From assembly GCA_030433055.1 (NCBI GenBank), contig JAUILJ010000001.1:1-32599 (forward strand): DNA of 32,599 nucleotides, in the 5' to 3' direction. Position numbers and translations under genes: made by a program. Shown piece after piece: positions 16,329 to 24,196 of this stretch. Source of the DNA: Polyangia bacterium. Lineage in GTDB: Bacteria > Myxococcota_A > Polyangia > Polyangiales > Polyangiaceae. The notes below the pieces were generated by a model. That model was not told the DNA's origin. It searched no databases and saw only the letters and a list, made by a program, of their open reading frames with translations. Position 1 is the stretch's first letter, and each line of letters starts with the position of its first letter.

Positions 16329-17309
16329 ATGGCAGACACAATGCAGGCGGTGGTCGCGGAGAGCTTGTCCGGAGTCAGTGATCTGCGGATCGGCAAGCAG
16401 CCAGTCCCAGAACCCAAACCGGGCCAGGTACTGGTACGGGTGAAAGCGGCAGGCATCAACTACGCCGACGTGATGCAGGCGCGGGGGCTATATGCGGGTG
16501 GACCGAAGCCGCCGTACATCGCTGGCGTAGAAGCCGCTGGCGAAGTCGTGGAGACCACCGAGGGCAGCAGCCTGAAGGTCGGCGACCAGGTGATGGGCTA
16601 CGGCGTCTCCGCGTTCGCGGAGTACATCGCGTGGCCCGCCGGCAACCTGTTGCCACTCCCCGACGGCTGGACGATGGAGCAAGGCGCTGCCTTCCCCGTG
16701 CAGTGGCTCACCGCTTACGGCTGCCTCAAGACCGTCGGTCGGCTCCAAGAAGGCGACTCGGTCTTGATCCACGCGGCCGCGGGTGGGGTGGGTCTCGCCG
16801 CGACCAAGCTCGCCAAGCACCTGGGCGCCAAGGTCTTCGCGACCGCGTCGAGCCAGGAAAAACTGGAGCTAGCGAAGGCCCACGGCGCTGACGAGCTGAT
16901 CAACTATTCCACGCAGGACTTCGTCGCGGAAGTGAAGGCGCGCACCGAGGGCCAGGGCGTAGACCTGGTGCTAGAAATGGTCGGAGGAGAGACCTTCGAG
17001 CGCAATTTCCGCGCAGTAAAACCCTACGGTCGTATCGTCGTATTCGGCTCTGCTACGGCGAAGCAGGCGGTGATTGACAACACCACGCTCATCTTCAAGC
17101 CAGTGGAGGTCATCGGCTACCACCTGGCGGTGATGGCGCAGAAGCGCCCAGACTTGATGATGCCGTGCCTGGGCGAGGTGATGCAGCTCGTTCGCAAGGG
17201 CATCATCAACCCCGAACCGCCCACGACCTTCCCCTTGGCTGACGCAGTGCGCGCCCTGAGTGATCTCGAAGCCCGCAAGACCACGGGCAAGCTCGTGCTG
17301 ATCCCATGA
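16329..17309 (+). CDS. Zinc-independent NAD(P)H:quinone oxidoreductase (MDR superfamily)
   Basis: This 326-residue medium-chain dehydrogenase/reductase has a GroES-like N-terminus (QVLVRVKAAGINYADVMQARGLY) and lacks catalytic zinc ligands. A Rossmann domain holds the nucleotide-binding HAAAGGVGLAATKLAKHLGAKV near 155-177 and AHGADELINYSTQDF. This fits the QOR/NADPH:quinone reductase group, which reduces quinones or enones. Its last four bases (ATGA) include the start of the following methyltransferase gene, so the two are translationally coupled. Confidence 0.9.
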   Translation: MADTMQAVVAESLSGVSDLRIGKQPVPEPKPGQVLVRVKAAGINYADVMQARGLYAGGPKPPYIAGVEAAGEVVETTEGSSLKVGDQVMGYGVSAFAEYIAWPAGNLLPLPDGWTMEQGAAFPVQWLTAYGCLKTVGRLQEGDSVLIHAAAGGVGLAATKLAKHLGAKVFATASSQEKLELAKAHGADELINYSTQDFVAEVKARTEGQGVDLVLEMVGGETFERNFRAVKPYGRIVVFGSATAKQAVIDNTTLIFKPVEVIGYHLAVMAQKRPDLMMPCLGEVMQLVRKGIINPEPPTTFPLADAVRALSDLEARKTTGKLVLIP

Positions 17310-18091
17310 GGCTCAGAGGGATCGGAGCTTGCTGTGCATCGCTTGGCCTGCTCCTCGTAGGATGCGCTACCGCCGCTCGACGACCCGCAGTGAGTGACTC
17401 AAAGCCCAAGCCGACGCACGGCGCGTCCGAACGGCCGGAAGCGGCAGGTGGCGCCCATGGTGAACACCACGTGACCGCCCATGCTGAGCACCACGGCCAC
17501 CACGCGGCGACAGCCAACCACCGTTTCGACGACCCGGAGCGCTGGGCGAAAGTATTCGACGACCCGGAGCGAGACGCCTGGCAAAAGCCCGACGTCGTGC
17601 TCGATTTCCTCGGCCTTTCACCGGACGCCGTCGTCGCGGATCTGGGTGCTGGCACGGGCTACTTCTCCGTGCGCCTGGCTCAGCGTGTTCCGCGAGGAAA
17701 GGTCTTTGCAGTCGACGTCGAGCCCAAGCTGCTCGATCACCTGAGCAAGCGCGCGGCGAAGGCCAAGCTCGAGAACATCGCCACTGTCCTCGCGGAGCCC
17801 AACGACCCGAAGCTTCCGCGGGACCTCGACCTCGTGCTGGTCGTGGACACCTATCACCATATCTCCGAGCGCGTTCCCTACTTCGAGCGCGTGCTGCGCC
17901 GCCTCAAGGCGCAGGGTCGCGTCGTGATCGTCGACTTCCGCCTCGGTGAGTTGCCCGTTGGTCCACCCGACGACCACAAGATCTCCCAAGACCAGGCTCA
18001 CACGGAGATGGAGGCGGCGGGCTTTCAGCTGTGCGCTGAACTGAAGAGCCTCCCCTACCAGTACGTGCTCAGCTTCGGGGCGCGCTGCTAG
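17306..18091 (+). CDS. SAM-dependent methyltransferase with lipoprotein signal and His-rich linker
   Basis: This 261-residue protein begins with a lipoprotein-type signal (GACCASLGLLLVGCATA, lipobox LVGC at residues 17-20), then a His-rich linker (GEHHVTAHAEHHGHH, residues ~52-66). The sequence RFDDPERWAKVFDDPERD at ~74-91 precedes a class I methyltransferase fold: motif I VADLGAGTGYFSVRLA near 110, acidic VFAVDVEPK near 136 and VVDTYHHI near 173. The family normally uses cytoplasmic SAM, so an export signal on it is odd. Similar signal-bearing methyltransferases are, as far as I recall, seen in Myxococcota and related groups. The start overlaps the upstream oxidoreductase stop by 4 nt. Substrate unknown. 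Confidence 0.85.
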   Translation: MRLRGIGACCASLGLLLVGCATAARRPAVSDSKPKPTHGASERPEAAGGAHGEHHVTAHAEHHGHHAATANHRFDDPERWAKVFDDPERDAWQKPDVVLDFLGLSPDAVVADLGAGTGYFSVRLAQRVPRGKVFAVDVEPKLLDHLSKRAAKAKLENIATVLAEPNDPKLPRDLDLVLVVDTYHHISERVPYFERVLRRLKAQGRVVIVDFRLGELPVGPPDDHKISQDQAHTEMEAAGFQLCAELKSLPYQYVLSFGARC

Positions 18092-18149
18092 GCGGGATAG
18101 CGCCGCTACACTGCCACCAGGGCGCGGCGAATCGAATCGCAGGCGCACC

Positions 18150-18824
18150 TCACTGAGCGGCCGCCGCGGCTAGCTGCTCACCTGCGTTGCGCTCGACGTA
18201 GAACACACCCAGGCCGTTCCACCAGCCCTTCTCGGAGTGGTCGCCATCGAGTTCCCTCTCCCACAGCACACCGAGCTGGCTCGCGCGCAGCGCCTCACGA
18301 GTTGCCGCACGGATAACTTTGTCGTTCCAGTCATCGACCAGAAGCACGGCTCGGTGCGCCAGGATCGGCTCTGCAGCGACCACGCCGTGGTAGGTACCGG
18401 CGAACGAATGATCCCCGTCGTAGAAATACACTCCGATTGGCGCCGGGATCCGTTGCTCACGGAACAGGCGCGAACTGGTGGTGTGGTGGAAGACGATTCG
18501 CGCGCTGCGGTCCCGATAGCGCTCGATATTCCTGTAGAGCGCTTGCTTCGCCAGGCAGCCGAGCCCCGTGAAGCGCCCGACCAAGCGAAACTTGTCGCAG
18601 GCAAAGCAGGTGCGACCTGGATTGTCGATCGCAGCCGACATCAGAGTGCGTCCCTTCCAAGTTCCCACCTCCAGGTAGTGCTCCTCAGGCGCCATGTTTC
18701 GCACCAGGTCATTCAGAAACCGACAGACCCGAGCACTGGACAGCCCCTCGATGTCGACGAGGGGTTCGGCCGCCTCGTAGTCCTGATGCTCCTCCAGCAA
18801 CGTGGCCGCGATGTTTTCCTGCAT
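18150..18824 (-). CDS. Class I SAM-dependent methyltransferase (MTase_24-like)
   Basis: This protein of about 224 residues has EHYLEVGTWKGRTLMSA as motif I, FACDKF as the acidic strand end, and VYFYDGDHSFAGTYHGVVA followed by AVLLVDDWND. This pattern is typical of Methyltransf_24 enzymes, which often methylate sugars or small natural products. I chose the ATG at 18824 (MQENIAATLL) over 18830 because GGGAG lies 6 nt before it but directly abuts the other. It is the next minus-strand gene after the YjbQ-like gene, 0.4 kb away, so it is probably expressed alone. Substrate unknown. Confidence 0.82.
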   Translation of the reverse strand: MQENIAATLLEEHQDYEAAEPLVDIEGLSSARVCRFLNDLVRNMAPEEHYLEVGTWKGRTLMSAAIDNPGRTCFACDKFRLVGRFTGLGCLAKQALYRNIERYRDRSARIVFHHTTSSRLFREQRIPAPIGVYFYDGDHSFAGTYHGVVAAEPILAHRAVLLVDDWNDKVIRAATREALRASQLGVLWERELDGDHSEKGWWNGLGVFYVERNAGEQLAAAAAQ

Positions 18825-18830
18825 GGTCAT

Positions 18831-19223
18831 CTCCCAAGATCAAGCGGCGCCGCGACGAGCGCACGCGCCAGCGACTAAGGCATATCCTCGTGGATACGTT
18901 TGGGCCACCGTGGCCCGCCAGGGGCACATCGCAAAGCTCATGCCACCGACGGTGGCGCAGCCAGGCGGCGACGCGAGCCAGAGCTACCAGGGCCCTGGCA
19001 CTGGGCGCCCAGTGCGTATTCGCAGGCGCTTTACGCGAACCCGGCTATGCACCCGAAGCGGGTACCGCCCGGCGGCATGGCTGCGCTGCAACCTCCCAGC
19101 AAGGCGTGGCCGCGACCACCGCGTGCGGCGCCGGCACACTCGCGTGGTTGAGGAATCACACCCTGGTGACCCACTTCCGCACGGTTACGTTCAGCAGCTC
19201 GCGTTCGCAACAATGCGAGTGGC
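18831..19223. other. Intergenic region with cluster of perfect palindromes, no gene
   Basis: No ORF here looks coding; the track entries are high-GC open frames with no family resemblance. The region contains several inverted repeats within about 115 bp: GGGCCACCGTGGCCC (18902-18916), GCCACCGACGGTGGC (18942-18956), CCAGGGCCCTGG (18987-18998) and an 18-bp perfect palindrome (18998-19015). They could act as transcription stops between the two minus-strand genes or as an extragenic structured element. Confidence 0.6.
18998..19015. repeat. 18-bp perfect palindrome
   Basis: GCACTGGGCGCCCAGTGC equals its own reverse complement and shares its first G with the end of a 12-bp palindrome, CCAGGGCCCTGG (18987-18998). 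There is no T-run, so it is not a standard intrinsic terminator. A dimeric-protein operator or a cruciform-prone element is possible. Confidence 0.7.
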
Positions 19224-19697
19224 TCAATCTCCCAAGACGTGCACGATCAGCTGGCGATTGTGAGGCCGATCTCGATGCTCCCACAGGTAGATTGCCTGCC
19301 AGGTGCCGAGCCCCAGCTTGCCTCGGACGATGGGCACGGACTCGCTGGTCTTGGTGATCGCGCTGCGCACGTGCGCGGGCATGTCGTCCGGCCCCTCGTC
19401 ATCGTGCTCCCAGCGCCTGGCGCGGGGTACCTGCTCCGCCATCCAACGCTCCAGATCCCGGAGTACCGCTGGGTCAGCATTCTCCTGAATTACCAGGCTC
19501 GCTGACGTGTGACGCACGAAGAGGGTACACAGGCCGGTCTCGACTCCCGCAGCTTGAACCACTTGTGCGACCTGTGGGGTGATGTCACGAAACCCCACGC
19601 CGCTGGTGGAAATCTCGACGATTTGCTGGTGCGTCTTCACAGGGATACGTATGCGATGATTCGCTGCCGAGCGAAAGCTCCGACTGTTGCCCCTCAT
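19224..19697 (-). CDS. YjbQ/UPF0047 family protein (thiamine-phosphate-synthase-like fold)
   Basis: The core starting VKTHQQIVEISTSGVGFRDIT is about 138 residues, the usual length of E. coli YjbQ, and shows the family motifs LFVRHTSASLVIQENADP and LGTWQAIYLWEHRDR. Some members have weak thiamine-phosphate-synthase activity; the physiological role is unclear. Start choice is uncertain. ATG 19697 has GGGAG 5 nt upstream and adds a 19-residue basic extension, while GTG 19640 gives the family length but has no clear ribosome binding site. With ATG 19697 its start codon overlaps the divergent YihY-like start at 19696. Confidence 0.88.
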   Translation of the reverse strand: MRGNSRSFRSAANHRIRIPVKTHQQIVEISTSGVGFRDITPQVAQVVQAAGVETGLCTLFVRHTSASLVIQENADPAVLRDLERWMAEQVPRARRWEHDDEGPDDMPAHVRSAITKTSESVPIVRGKLGLGTWQAIYLWEHRDRPHNRQLIVHVLGD

Positions 19698-20643
19698 GCC
19701 GTCTCCCGCCCAGACCACGTTGAATCGAGCCCGCGCCGAAGCGATGGGTCGAGTCGACCGCTTCTTCTCGGCCGGGCGCGTGCGGCGCTGGGTGCGCTCC
19801 CTCTACCTGGCGATGCTGGAGCATCACGCGGGCCGGGTAGCCGGAGCGATGGCGTTCGATCTGTTCTTGGCCATGATTCCGCTCCTGGCGCTCGCGGGCT
19901 GGGCGCTGGGTCTGCTGGTTCGGCGACGACCGGAAGCCCTGGAGAGCGCGACGCTGCTACTGGAGTGGACCCCCACTGACGTTCAGAGTGTGCTCAGTCA
20001 GCAGCTCGGGCGCTACGCGGAGAGTGCAGCCGTGGCGCCGCTGGCATCCCTGGGCGCGTTGTGGCTCACGAGCGGAGCTTTCCACACGGTAATGAATGTG
20101 TTCGAGGGCGCCCTCAAGGCAGACAGGCGCCCTTGGTGGACCAAGCGCCTGCTCAGCCTGGGGTGCGCCGCCGTAGTGGTCGCTGCCGTACCGCTGATCG
20201 CTTGGCTGGCGGTGGCGGTCGCGGGTGGCCCCGTTGCCATCCTGCACGCGACGCTGGAGAACGAATCGGCAGATCTCGAGCTGGCTCGCGCCGTAGTCAG
20301 CCTGGTCACGTTCATCGGCATGACTGCGTTCACCGCGGGTTTTTTCCGCGTGGCAGTGAAACGGCCTGGCGTTCGGCGGCGCGTCTGGCCGGGCGCCGCC
20401 ACGACGGTATGCCTCGGAGCCCTGGCGTCGTGGGGATTCGCAGCGTACGTCAAGGAGCTCTCCCGCTTCACCCTGTTCTACGGGAGCCTGGCGACGGTCG
20501 CAGTGCTGATGTTGTGGCTGTGGTTGTGTTGCGCGGCGTTGCTGTTAGGCGGCGAGGTCAACGCGCAGCTCGAGGGCGTGCGCGGACCGAGCAATCCACC
20601 GGAGCCGGTGCGAGACTCCGAGCCGCCGGCCTCTGTCGGCTGA
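19696..20643 (+). CDS. YihY/BrkB (UPF0761) family inner-membrane protein
   Basis: This protein of about 315 residues has the YihY pattern: a cytoplasmic start, HHAGRVAGAMAFDLFLAMIPLLALAGWALG, a loop containing LTSGAFHTVMNVFEGALKADRRPWW, and further membrane segments ending SLATVAVLMLWLWLCCAALLLGGEVNAQLE. Six hydrophobic helices are visible. The family was once labelled ribonuclease BN or virulence factor BrkB, but its real role is unknown. The track start is TTG 19687; I prefer ATG 19696. A later ATG (19744, MGRVDRFF) is also possible. Its stop lies 2 bp from the convergent lipoprotein gene. Confidence 0.9.
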   Translation: MPSPAQTTLNRARAEAMGRVDRFFSAGRVRRWVRSLYLAMLEHHAGRVAGAMAFDLFLAMIPLLALAGWALGLLVRRRPEALESATLLLEWTPTDVQSVLSQQLGRYAESAAVAPLASLGALWLTSGAFHTVMNVFEGALKADRRPWWTKRLLSLGCAAVVVAAVPLIAWLAVAVAGGPVAILHATLENESADLELARAVVSLVTFIGMTAFTAGFFRVAVKRPGVRRRVWPGAATTVCLGALASWGFAAYVKELSRFTLFYGSLATVAVLMLWLWLCCAALLLGGEVNAQLEGVRGPSNPPEPVRDSEPPASVG

Positions 20644-20645
20644 CG

Positions 20646-21755
20646 CTACTCTCCGGCGTCGATATCGGAGGCGACGCACACCCCGTAGCCTTCGGGGAAG
20701 TTGGCCGGAGCCTGACAGCGCCCCGTCCCACACTCGGAGTTGGCGGCGCCCAGCTTACAGATACGCACGCAAAGGCCGGATGCCTGAGAGCAGATGTGAC
20801 CGGCAGCGCACGGGCACTCTTGCCCCGCGGTTCCGGCGCCCGGGGGAACGCAGGAGGTCGTGCCATCCGCGCGCACCACGGTACAGGCGGTGCCCGCCTT
20901 GCATACACAGCCCGCGTTGGGATCCGTGCCATCACACGGATACGGTTCCCCCAAGCTGCAGTTGTCAGCAGGCGCGCACACCGGGACGCTGAGCTGGCCA
21001 TGTTCAGCGCTCGCGTCATCTCGCAGCGGGCGCGATGCGCAGAAGGTGCCATCCTCGCAGCTCGTCTCTGTGTCGCAACAGAATGGCCGGCAGCGCCCCA
21101 GATTTTCCTCACCCACACACCCGAGCCCAGGCACGCAATCCGCGGAGGAAGTGCACGGCTCGCCGGACTCACGATCTCCTGAGAGTTCGCAACGTCTCAC
21201 CATGTCGCTCGCAGCTTCCCTACGGATATGGCAAGCGAATACCGGCGTCTCGCCTGGTGGCAATCCCTTCATCGACGAGCCCGCTCCGGCGGTTCCACCG
21301 CCGTCGCTACCAGCAGCGCCTCCCGCTTGGGCACCAGCGTCTGCAGATGCGCCTCCAGCGCCGCCGGTACTCGGGCCAGCTCCGCCGGTGCCCGCGCCGC
21401 CAGCGTTCGCGCCTGCGCCGCCTCCGGACCCCGCCGTGGGCGTATAGTCCTTGCACGACATGGGATCATCGGGCTGACAATCGCCTGCGCCACACGCTGG
21501 CGCACCGCCGGTGCCGCCCGTACCGCCGCCGTCAGTCAGCGGTACATCGAGCGCCGATCCATCCCCAGGGTCGCCCCCACAACCGACGCACCCGCCGCTG
21601 CCACCAAACCCACTCCCACCGCCACCGCCCGAAGTGGCTTCGCTAGCCGAGCAGCTCGCGCCAAGCGCGATCGCGAACAGCCCCAAGGCGAACACGGCGC
21701 CCGCGCGAGAGATCCAACGCGTCTGAATGGCGGCTTCCGAGGATAAGTGGGTCAT
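20646..21755 (-). CDS. Cysteine-rich, glycine-rich surface lipoprotein
   Basis: This protein of about 369 residues has a lipoprotein signal (AGAVFALGLFAIALGASC, lipobox GASC), followed by ~150 residues of Gly/Ala/Ser-rich low complexity (GGGGGSGFGGSGG, AGGAGTGGAGPS). A Cys-rich C-terminal half follows, with EGF-like or knottin-like spacing (CTSSADCVPGLGCVGEENLGRC, CCDTETSC, CVCKAGTAC, CPCAAGHIC). This plan recurs in Polyangiales outer-surface proteins of unknown role. The track start at 21761 is TTG; ATG 21755 (MTHLSSEAA) two codons later is preferred. No catalytic motif is seen. Confidence 0.82.
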   Translation of the reverse strand: MTHLSSEAAIQTRWISRAGAVFALGLFAIALGASCSASEATSGGGGGSGFGGSGGCVGCGGDPGDGSALDVPLTDGGGTGGTGGAPACGAGDCQPDDPMSCKDYTPTAGSGGGAGANAGGAGTGGAGPSTGGAGGASADAGAQAGGAAGSDGGGTAGAGSSMKGLPPGETPVFACHIRREAASDMVRRCELSGDRESGEPCTSSADCVPGLGCVGEENLGRCRPFCCDTETSCEDGTFCASRPLRDDASAEHGQLSVPVCAPADNCSLGEPYPCDGTDPNAGCVCKAGTACTVVRADGTTSCVPPGAGTAGQECPCAAGHICSQASGLCVRICKLGAANSECGTGRCQAPANFPEGYGVCVASDIDAGE

Positions 21756-21761
21756 GTCCAA

Positions 21762-22009
21762 GCGCCGGCCATCAAGCCGGTTCTACTCAGATATACAGCA
21801 CGCTACGTGCCAAGGCGAACACGTGACGGACAAACACGCCACCCCGACACGAGGAGCGACGGCAAAAACGCCTGAAAGCACTCAGGGAGGGACGAACGCA
21901 GCGCCCGAGTGCCCCACGGGTGTGGCCTGCTCCGCTCGGCAGGACGAGGCTGACTCTGGCAACGCTGTCGCGATCGCTTGCGCCAAACTACGGCGTTGCC
22001 AGAAGCGAG
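21762..22009. other. Intergenic region with inverted repeat
   Basis: This gap of about 250 bp between two minus-strand genes contains the promoter region of the lipoprotein gene and a strong inverted repeat directly after the beta-propeller gene. No coding sequence is supported. Confidence 0.5.
21955..22003 (-). terminator. 11-bp inverted repeat, possible terminator of the beta-propeller gene
   Basis: TCTGGCAACGC (21955-21965) and GCGTTGCCAGA (21993-22003) are perfect complements separated by 27 nt, starting 7 nt past the stop codon of the minus-strand gene. The loop holds a smaller GCGATCGC palindrome. There is no U-tract, so it may protect the mRNA end or aid termination. Confidence 0.4.
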
Positions 22010-24064
22010 CTACTTCAACGCGACGTTCATGACGACCGTGTTGGCGGCACTGTCATAGACGCGCACGCTCAACATGACAGGGCCTTTGCCAGCGATGGGA
22101 GCAACGTCTGCGTCAAACTCCTCCTTCGCCTCATCGAAGATGCCGTCCTTCGGATCGAAGGGGAACCACTCATTGGTACCCGCGACGGAGATCTCGATGC
22201 GCTGGATCGGCCCTACTCCGTCGACCGCGGTGCCGGTGATGCGCCGGCCGTTGGCAGAGAGGCCCTTGATGGCGGGGGGCGTGTTGTCGACGATGATCAC
22301 GTTGCTCTCGAGCCGGTGCCGCTTCACCCGCGAAGGGGTGTTGCTCGGAGAGTCGCTGGCGGTCACCCGCACGCGGTATTTGCCCTCGGGCAAGTCTCCG
22401 GTTTCCCAGGCGTAGCTCGTAGCCGTGACCTTCTCGTTGGGCTTTTCCAGAGGGTAATAGGTGGTGGTCCCCACCAAGCGGTACTCGAGGTGATAGTCGA
22501 GGATATCGTTGTCCGGATTGTCGACGCGCCAGGTCAGGTTGACTTTGGTGCTTGGCTTCGCGGAAACCGGGCCGCCGGAAGACTGCATTCCGGGGTTGGT
22601 GTTGCTCTTCACCTTGACGTCGATGTTGGTAACGACCGCCTTCAGGTTGTCGGTGATGAACGGGAGCGTGACTTCGGTGAGCTCAGCCTTCGGGTCCTTC
22701 GACCACCGCGCGCGCACCTGGATGAACCGACCAGCGGGGCTCTTCACTTCGCCAGGAGCGGTGAGACCACCGCTCCATGGGCTCCAGGAGTCATCCGGCT
22801 CTTTGGTGTTGCCGGTGCGCGTGCTGAACTCCAGCAGCCCTTCGGACTCCCAGGACATGCGCCCGAAGGTCGCGCGAAGGTTTGCGTCAAGCACCTTGCT
22901 CGTCCAGACGGCGTCGGGGCCGCCCACTCCCCGCACGGGGTGGACCACCACCGGGTCGCTCGCGATGACGTACTTGGTCTTGCCGCTCATGATGAGCTGG
23001 GAAACCTGGCGCTCCTCGACGTCGGCGATCAGCACCGAGTTGTGGGCGTCGTCAACGGTGTGGATCTTCCCCTCGGCGCCGCTACCCACGTAGGGCTTCC
23101 CATCGTCTCCCACCGTGAGCGTGACGAAGTGCTCCGAGGAGTCCTCGAACAACTTCTCCGGGGCGCCGTCCTTGTCGAAGACGTAGAGCATGCCCTTGCC
23201 GCGGGTCTTGGGGGGAGTGGGGACCGGACCGCTGACACTCAAACCGGACGAGAACGACGCATAGCTGCCCGCGGAGATCTCGTTGGCGATCGCGTACACC
23301 AGGCCACCTGCTCCAAAGGCGATCCCCCGTACCTCCGTGGCGGAGAAATCGTAGACGACCTTGGGGGCCTTGTTTCCGCCTTGAACCTGGTAGAGCTTGC
23401 CCTTCTCTCCGCCACCGACGTACACCTTTCCGTCCGGAGATACCGCGACGCTCATCAGGTGCTTCTCGTCGGAGGTCATGAAGACCTGGGCCTGCCCCTG
23501 CTGGGTGATGCGGTAGACCTTGCCTTCCGGCCCAGTCGCCGCGTACACGACCCGCGCCTTCTCGTCGTACGCGAGGGCCCAGATGTGCTTGGCGTTGGGC
23601 AGCTTGGCCAGCGTCGTCAGCTTGCCTCCCTCCCACTTCTTGACCTCGCCCCCAGGCAAGGTGCCGAGGATCACGGCCCCCCCCCAGGCTTCCACCATCG
23701 AGGTGATGGCGAGGGTCTTGGTCTCCGCGAGCACGGTGCTCTTGGCTCCCTTCAGCGCTATGAGCTTGCCCTCGTTGCCGGTGCCGAGGAGCAGCGTTCC
23801 GTCCTTCTGGACGAGCGCGCTCCACACCGTATCGGCCCCCTCGATACCCACCTTGCCCAGGTTCAACCCAGCGCGCACCCGGCCCGCAGAGTCGATAGCG
23901 ACGCCCTTGAGATCCCCGCCTTCGAAGTCCGACTTCGTGCCGAGGTCGAACGTGCGAGTACCCACCGCGGAAGCGGTGGAGGGAAACAGCGCGGAGAGCA
24001 GCAGACCAGAGATAACCAACCCGGAGGCATGGGCGAGACGTGAAGCGAGGCGTAGTTTTGACAT
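22010..24064 (-). CDS. Secreted beta-propeller protein with fibronectin-like C-terminal part
   Basis: This protein of about 684 residues has a signal peptide (LASRLAHASGLVISGLLLSALFPSTASA). Residues up to ~400 form repeated blades with patterns such as DGTLLLGTGNEGKLIAL, RVVYAATGPEGKVYRI and DGKVYVGGGEKGKLYQV, typical of PQQ/NHL/SMP-30-like propellers. The C-terminal third has Ig/FnIII-like strands (VNLTWRVDNPDNDILDYHLEYRL; YRVRVTASDSPSN). It resembles extracellular sensor-like propeller proteins without a visible catalytic site. The track start at 24118 is TTG; ATG 24064 (MSKLRL) or 24070 gives a normal signal peptide. The S55-like gene lies upstream on the same strand (gap about 130 bp), so both may be one export-related unit. 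Confidence 0.8.
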   Translation of the reverse strand: MSKLRLASRLAHASGLVISGLLLSALFPSTASAVGTRTFDLGTKSDFEGGDLKGVAIDSAGRVRAGLNLGKVGIEGADTVWSALVQKDGTLLLGTGNEGKLIALKGAKSTVLAETKTLAITSMVEAWGGAVILGTLPGGEVKKWEGGKLTTLAKLPNAKHIWALAYDEKARVVYAATGPEGKVYRITQQGQAQVFMTSDEKHLMSVAVSPDGKVYVGGGEKGKLYQVQGGNKAPKVVYDFSATEVRGIAFGAGGLVYAIANEISAGSYASFSSGLSVSGPVPTPPKTRGKGMLYVFDKDGAPEKLFEDSSEHFVTLTVGDDGKPYVGSGAEGKIHTVDDAHNSVLIADVEERQVSQLIMSGKTKYVIASDPVVVHPVRGVGGPDAVWTSKVLDANLRATFGRMSWESEGLLEFSTRTGNTKEPDDSWSPWSGGLTAPGEVKSPAGRFIQVRARWSKDPKAELTEVTLPFITDNLKAVVTNIDVKVKSNTNPGMQSSGGPVSAKPSTKVNLTWRVDNPDNDILDYHLEYRLVGTTTYYPLEKPNEKVTATSYAWETGDLPEGKYRVRVTASDSPSNTPSRVKRHRLESNVIIVDNTPPAIKGLSANGRRITGTAVDGVGPIQRIEISVAGTNEWFPFDPKDGIFDEAKEEFDADVAPIAGKGPVMLSVRVYDSAANTVVMNVALK

Positions 24065-24196
24065 GTGCATTTTTAGACGAGCGAGAGTCGAGCCAGGCGA
24101 GGCGCTAGGCGGCCTCAATGAGTTTCTCTACAGTTTCCAGGAGTAGTGTGGTTCCGGGAGTAGTGGCGGTGGGCGATTCTTTGCGGTAACGGCGCG

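Noticed and set aside
18802-19357. Overlapping plus-strand ORFs in the gap between methyltransferase and YjbQ-like genes
   Set aside because: No family motifs, Arg/Ala/Pro-rich translation and no ribosome binding site; the stretch is better explained as structured intergenic DNA.
21920-24043. 707-residue plus-strand ORF opposite the beta-propeller gene
   Set aside because: The opposite frame has a signal peptide and regular propeller blades. This ORF shows only His/Arg/Val/Asp-rich shadow composition.
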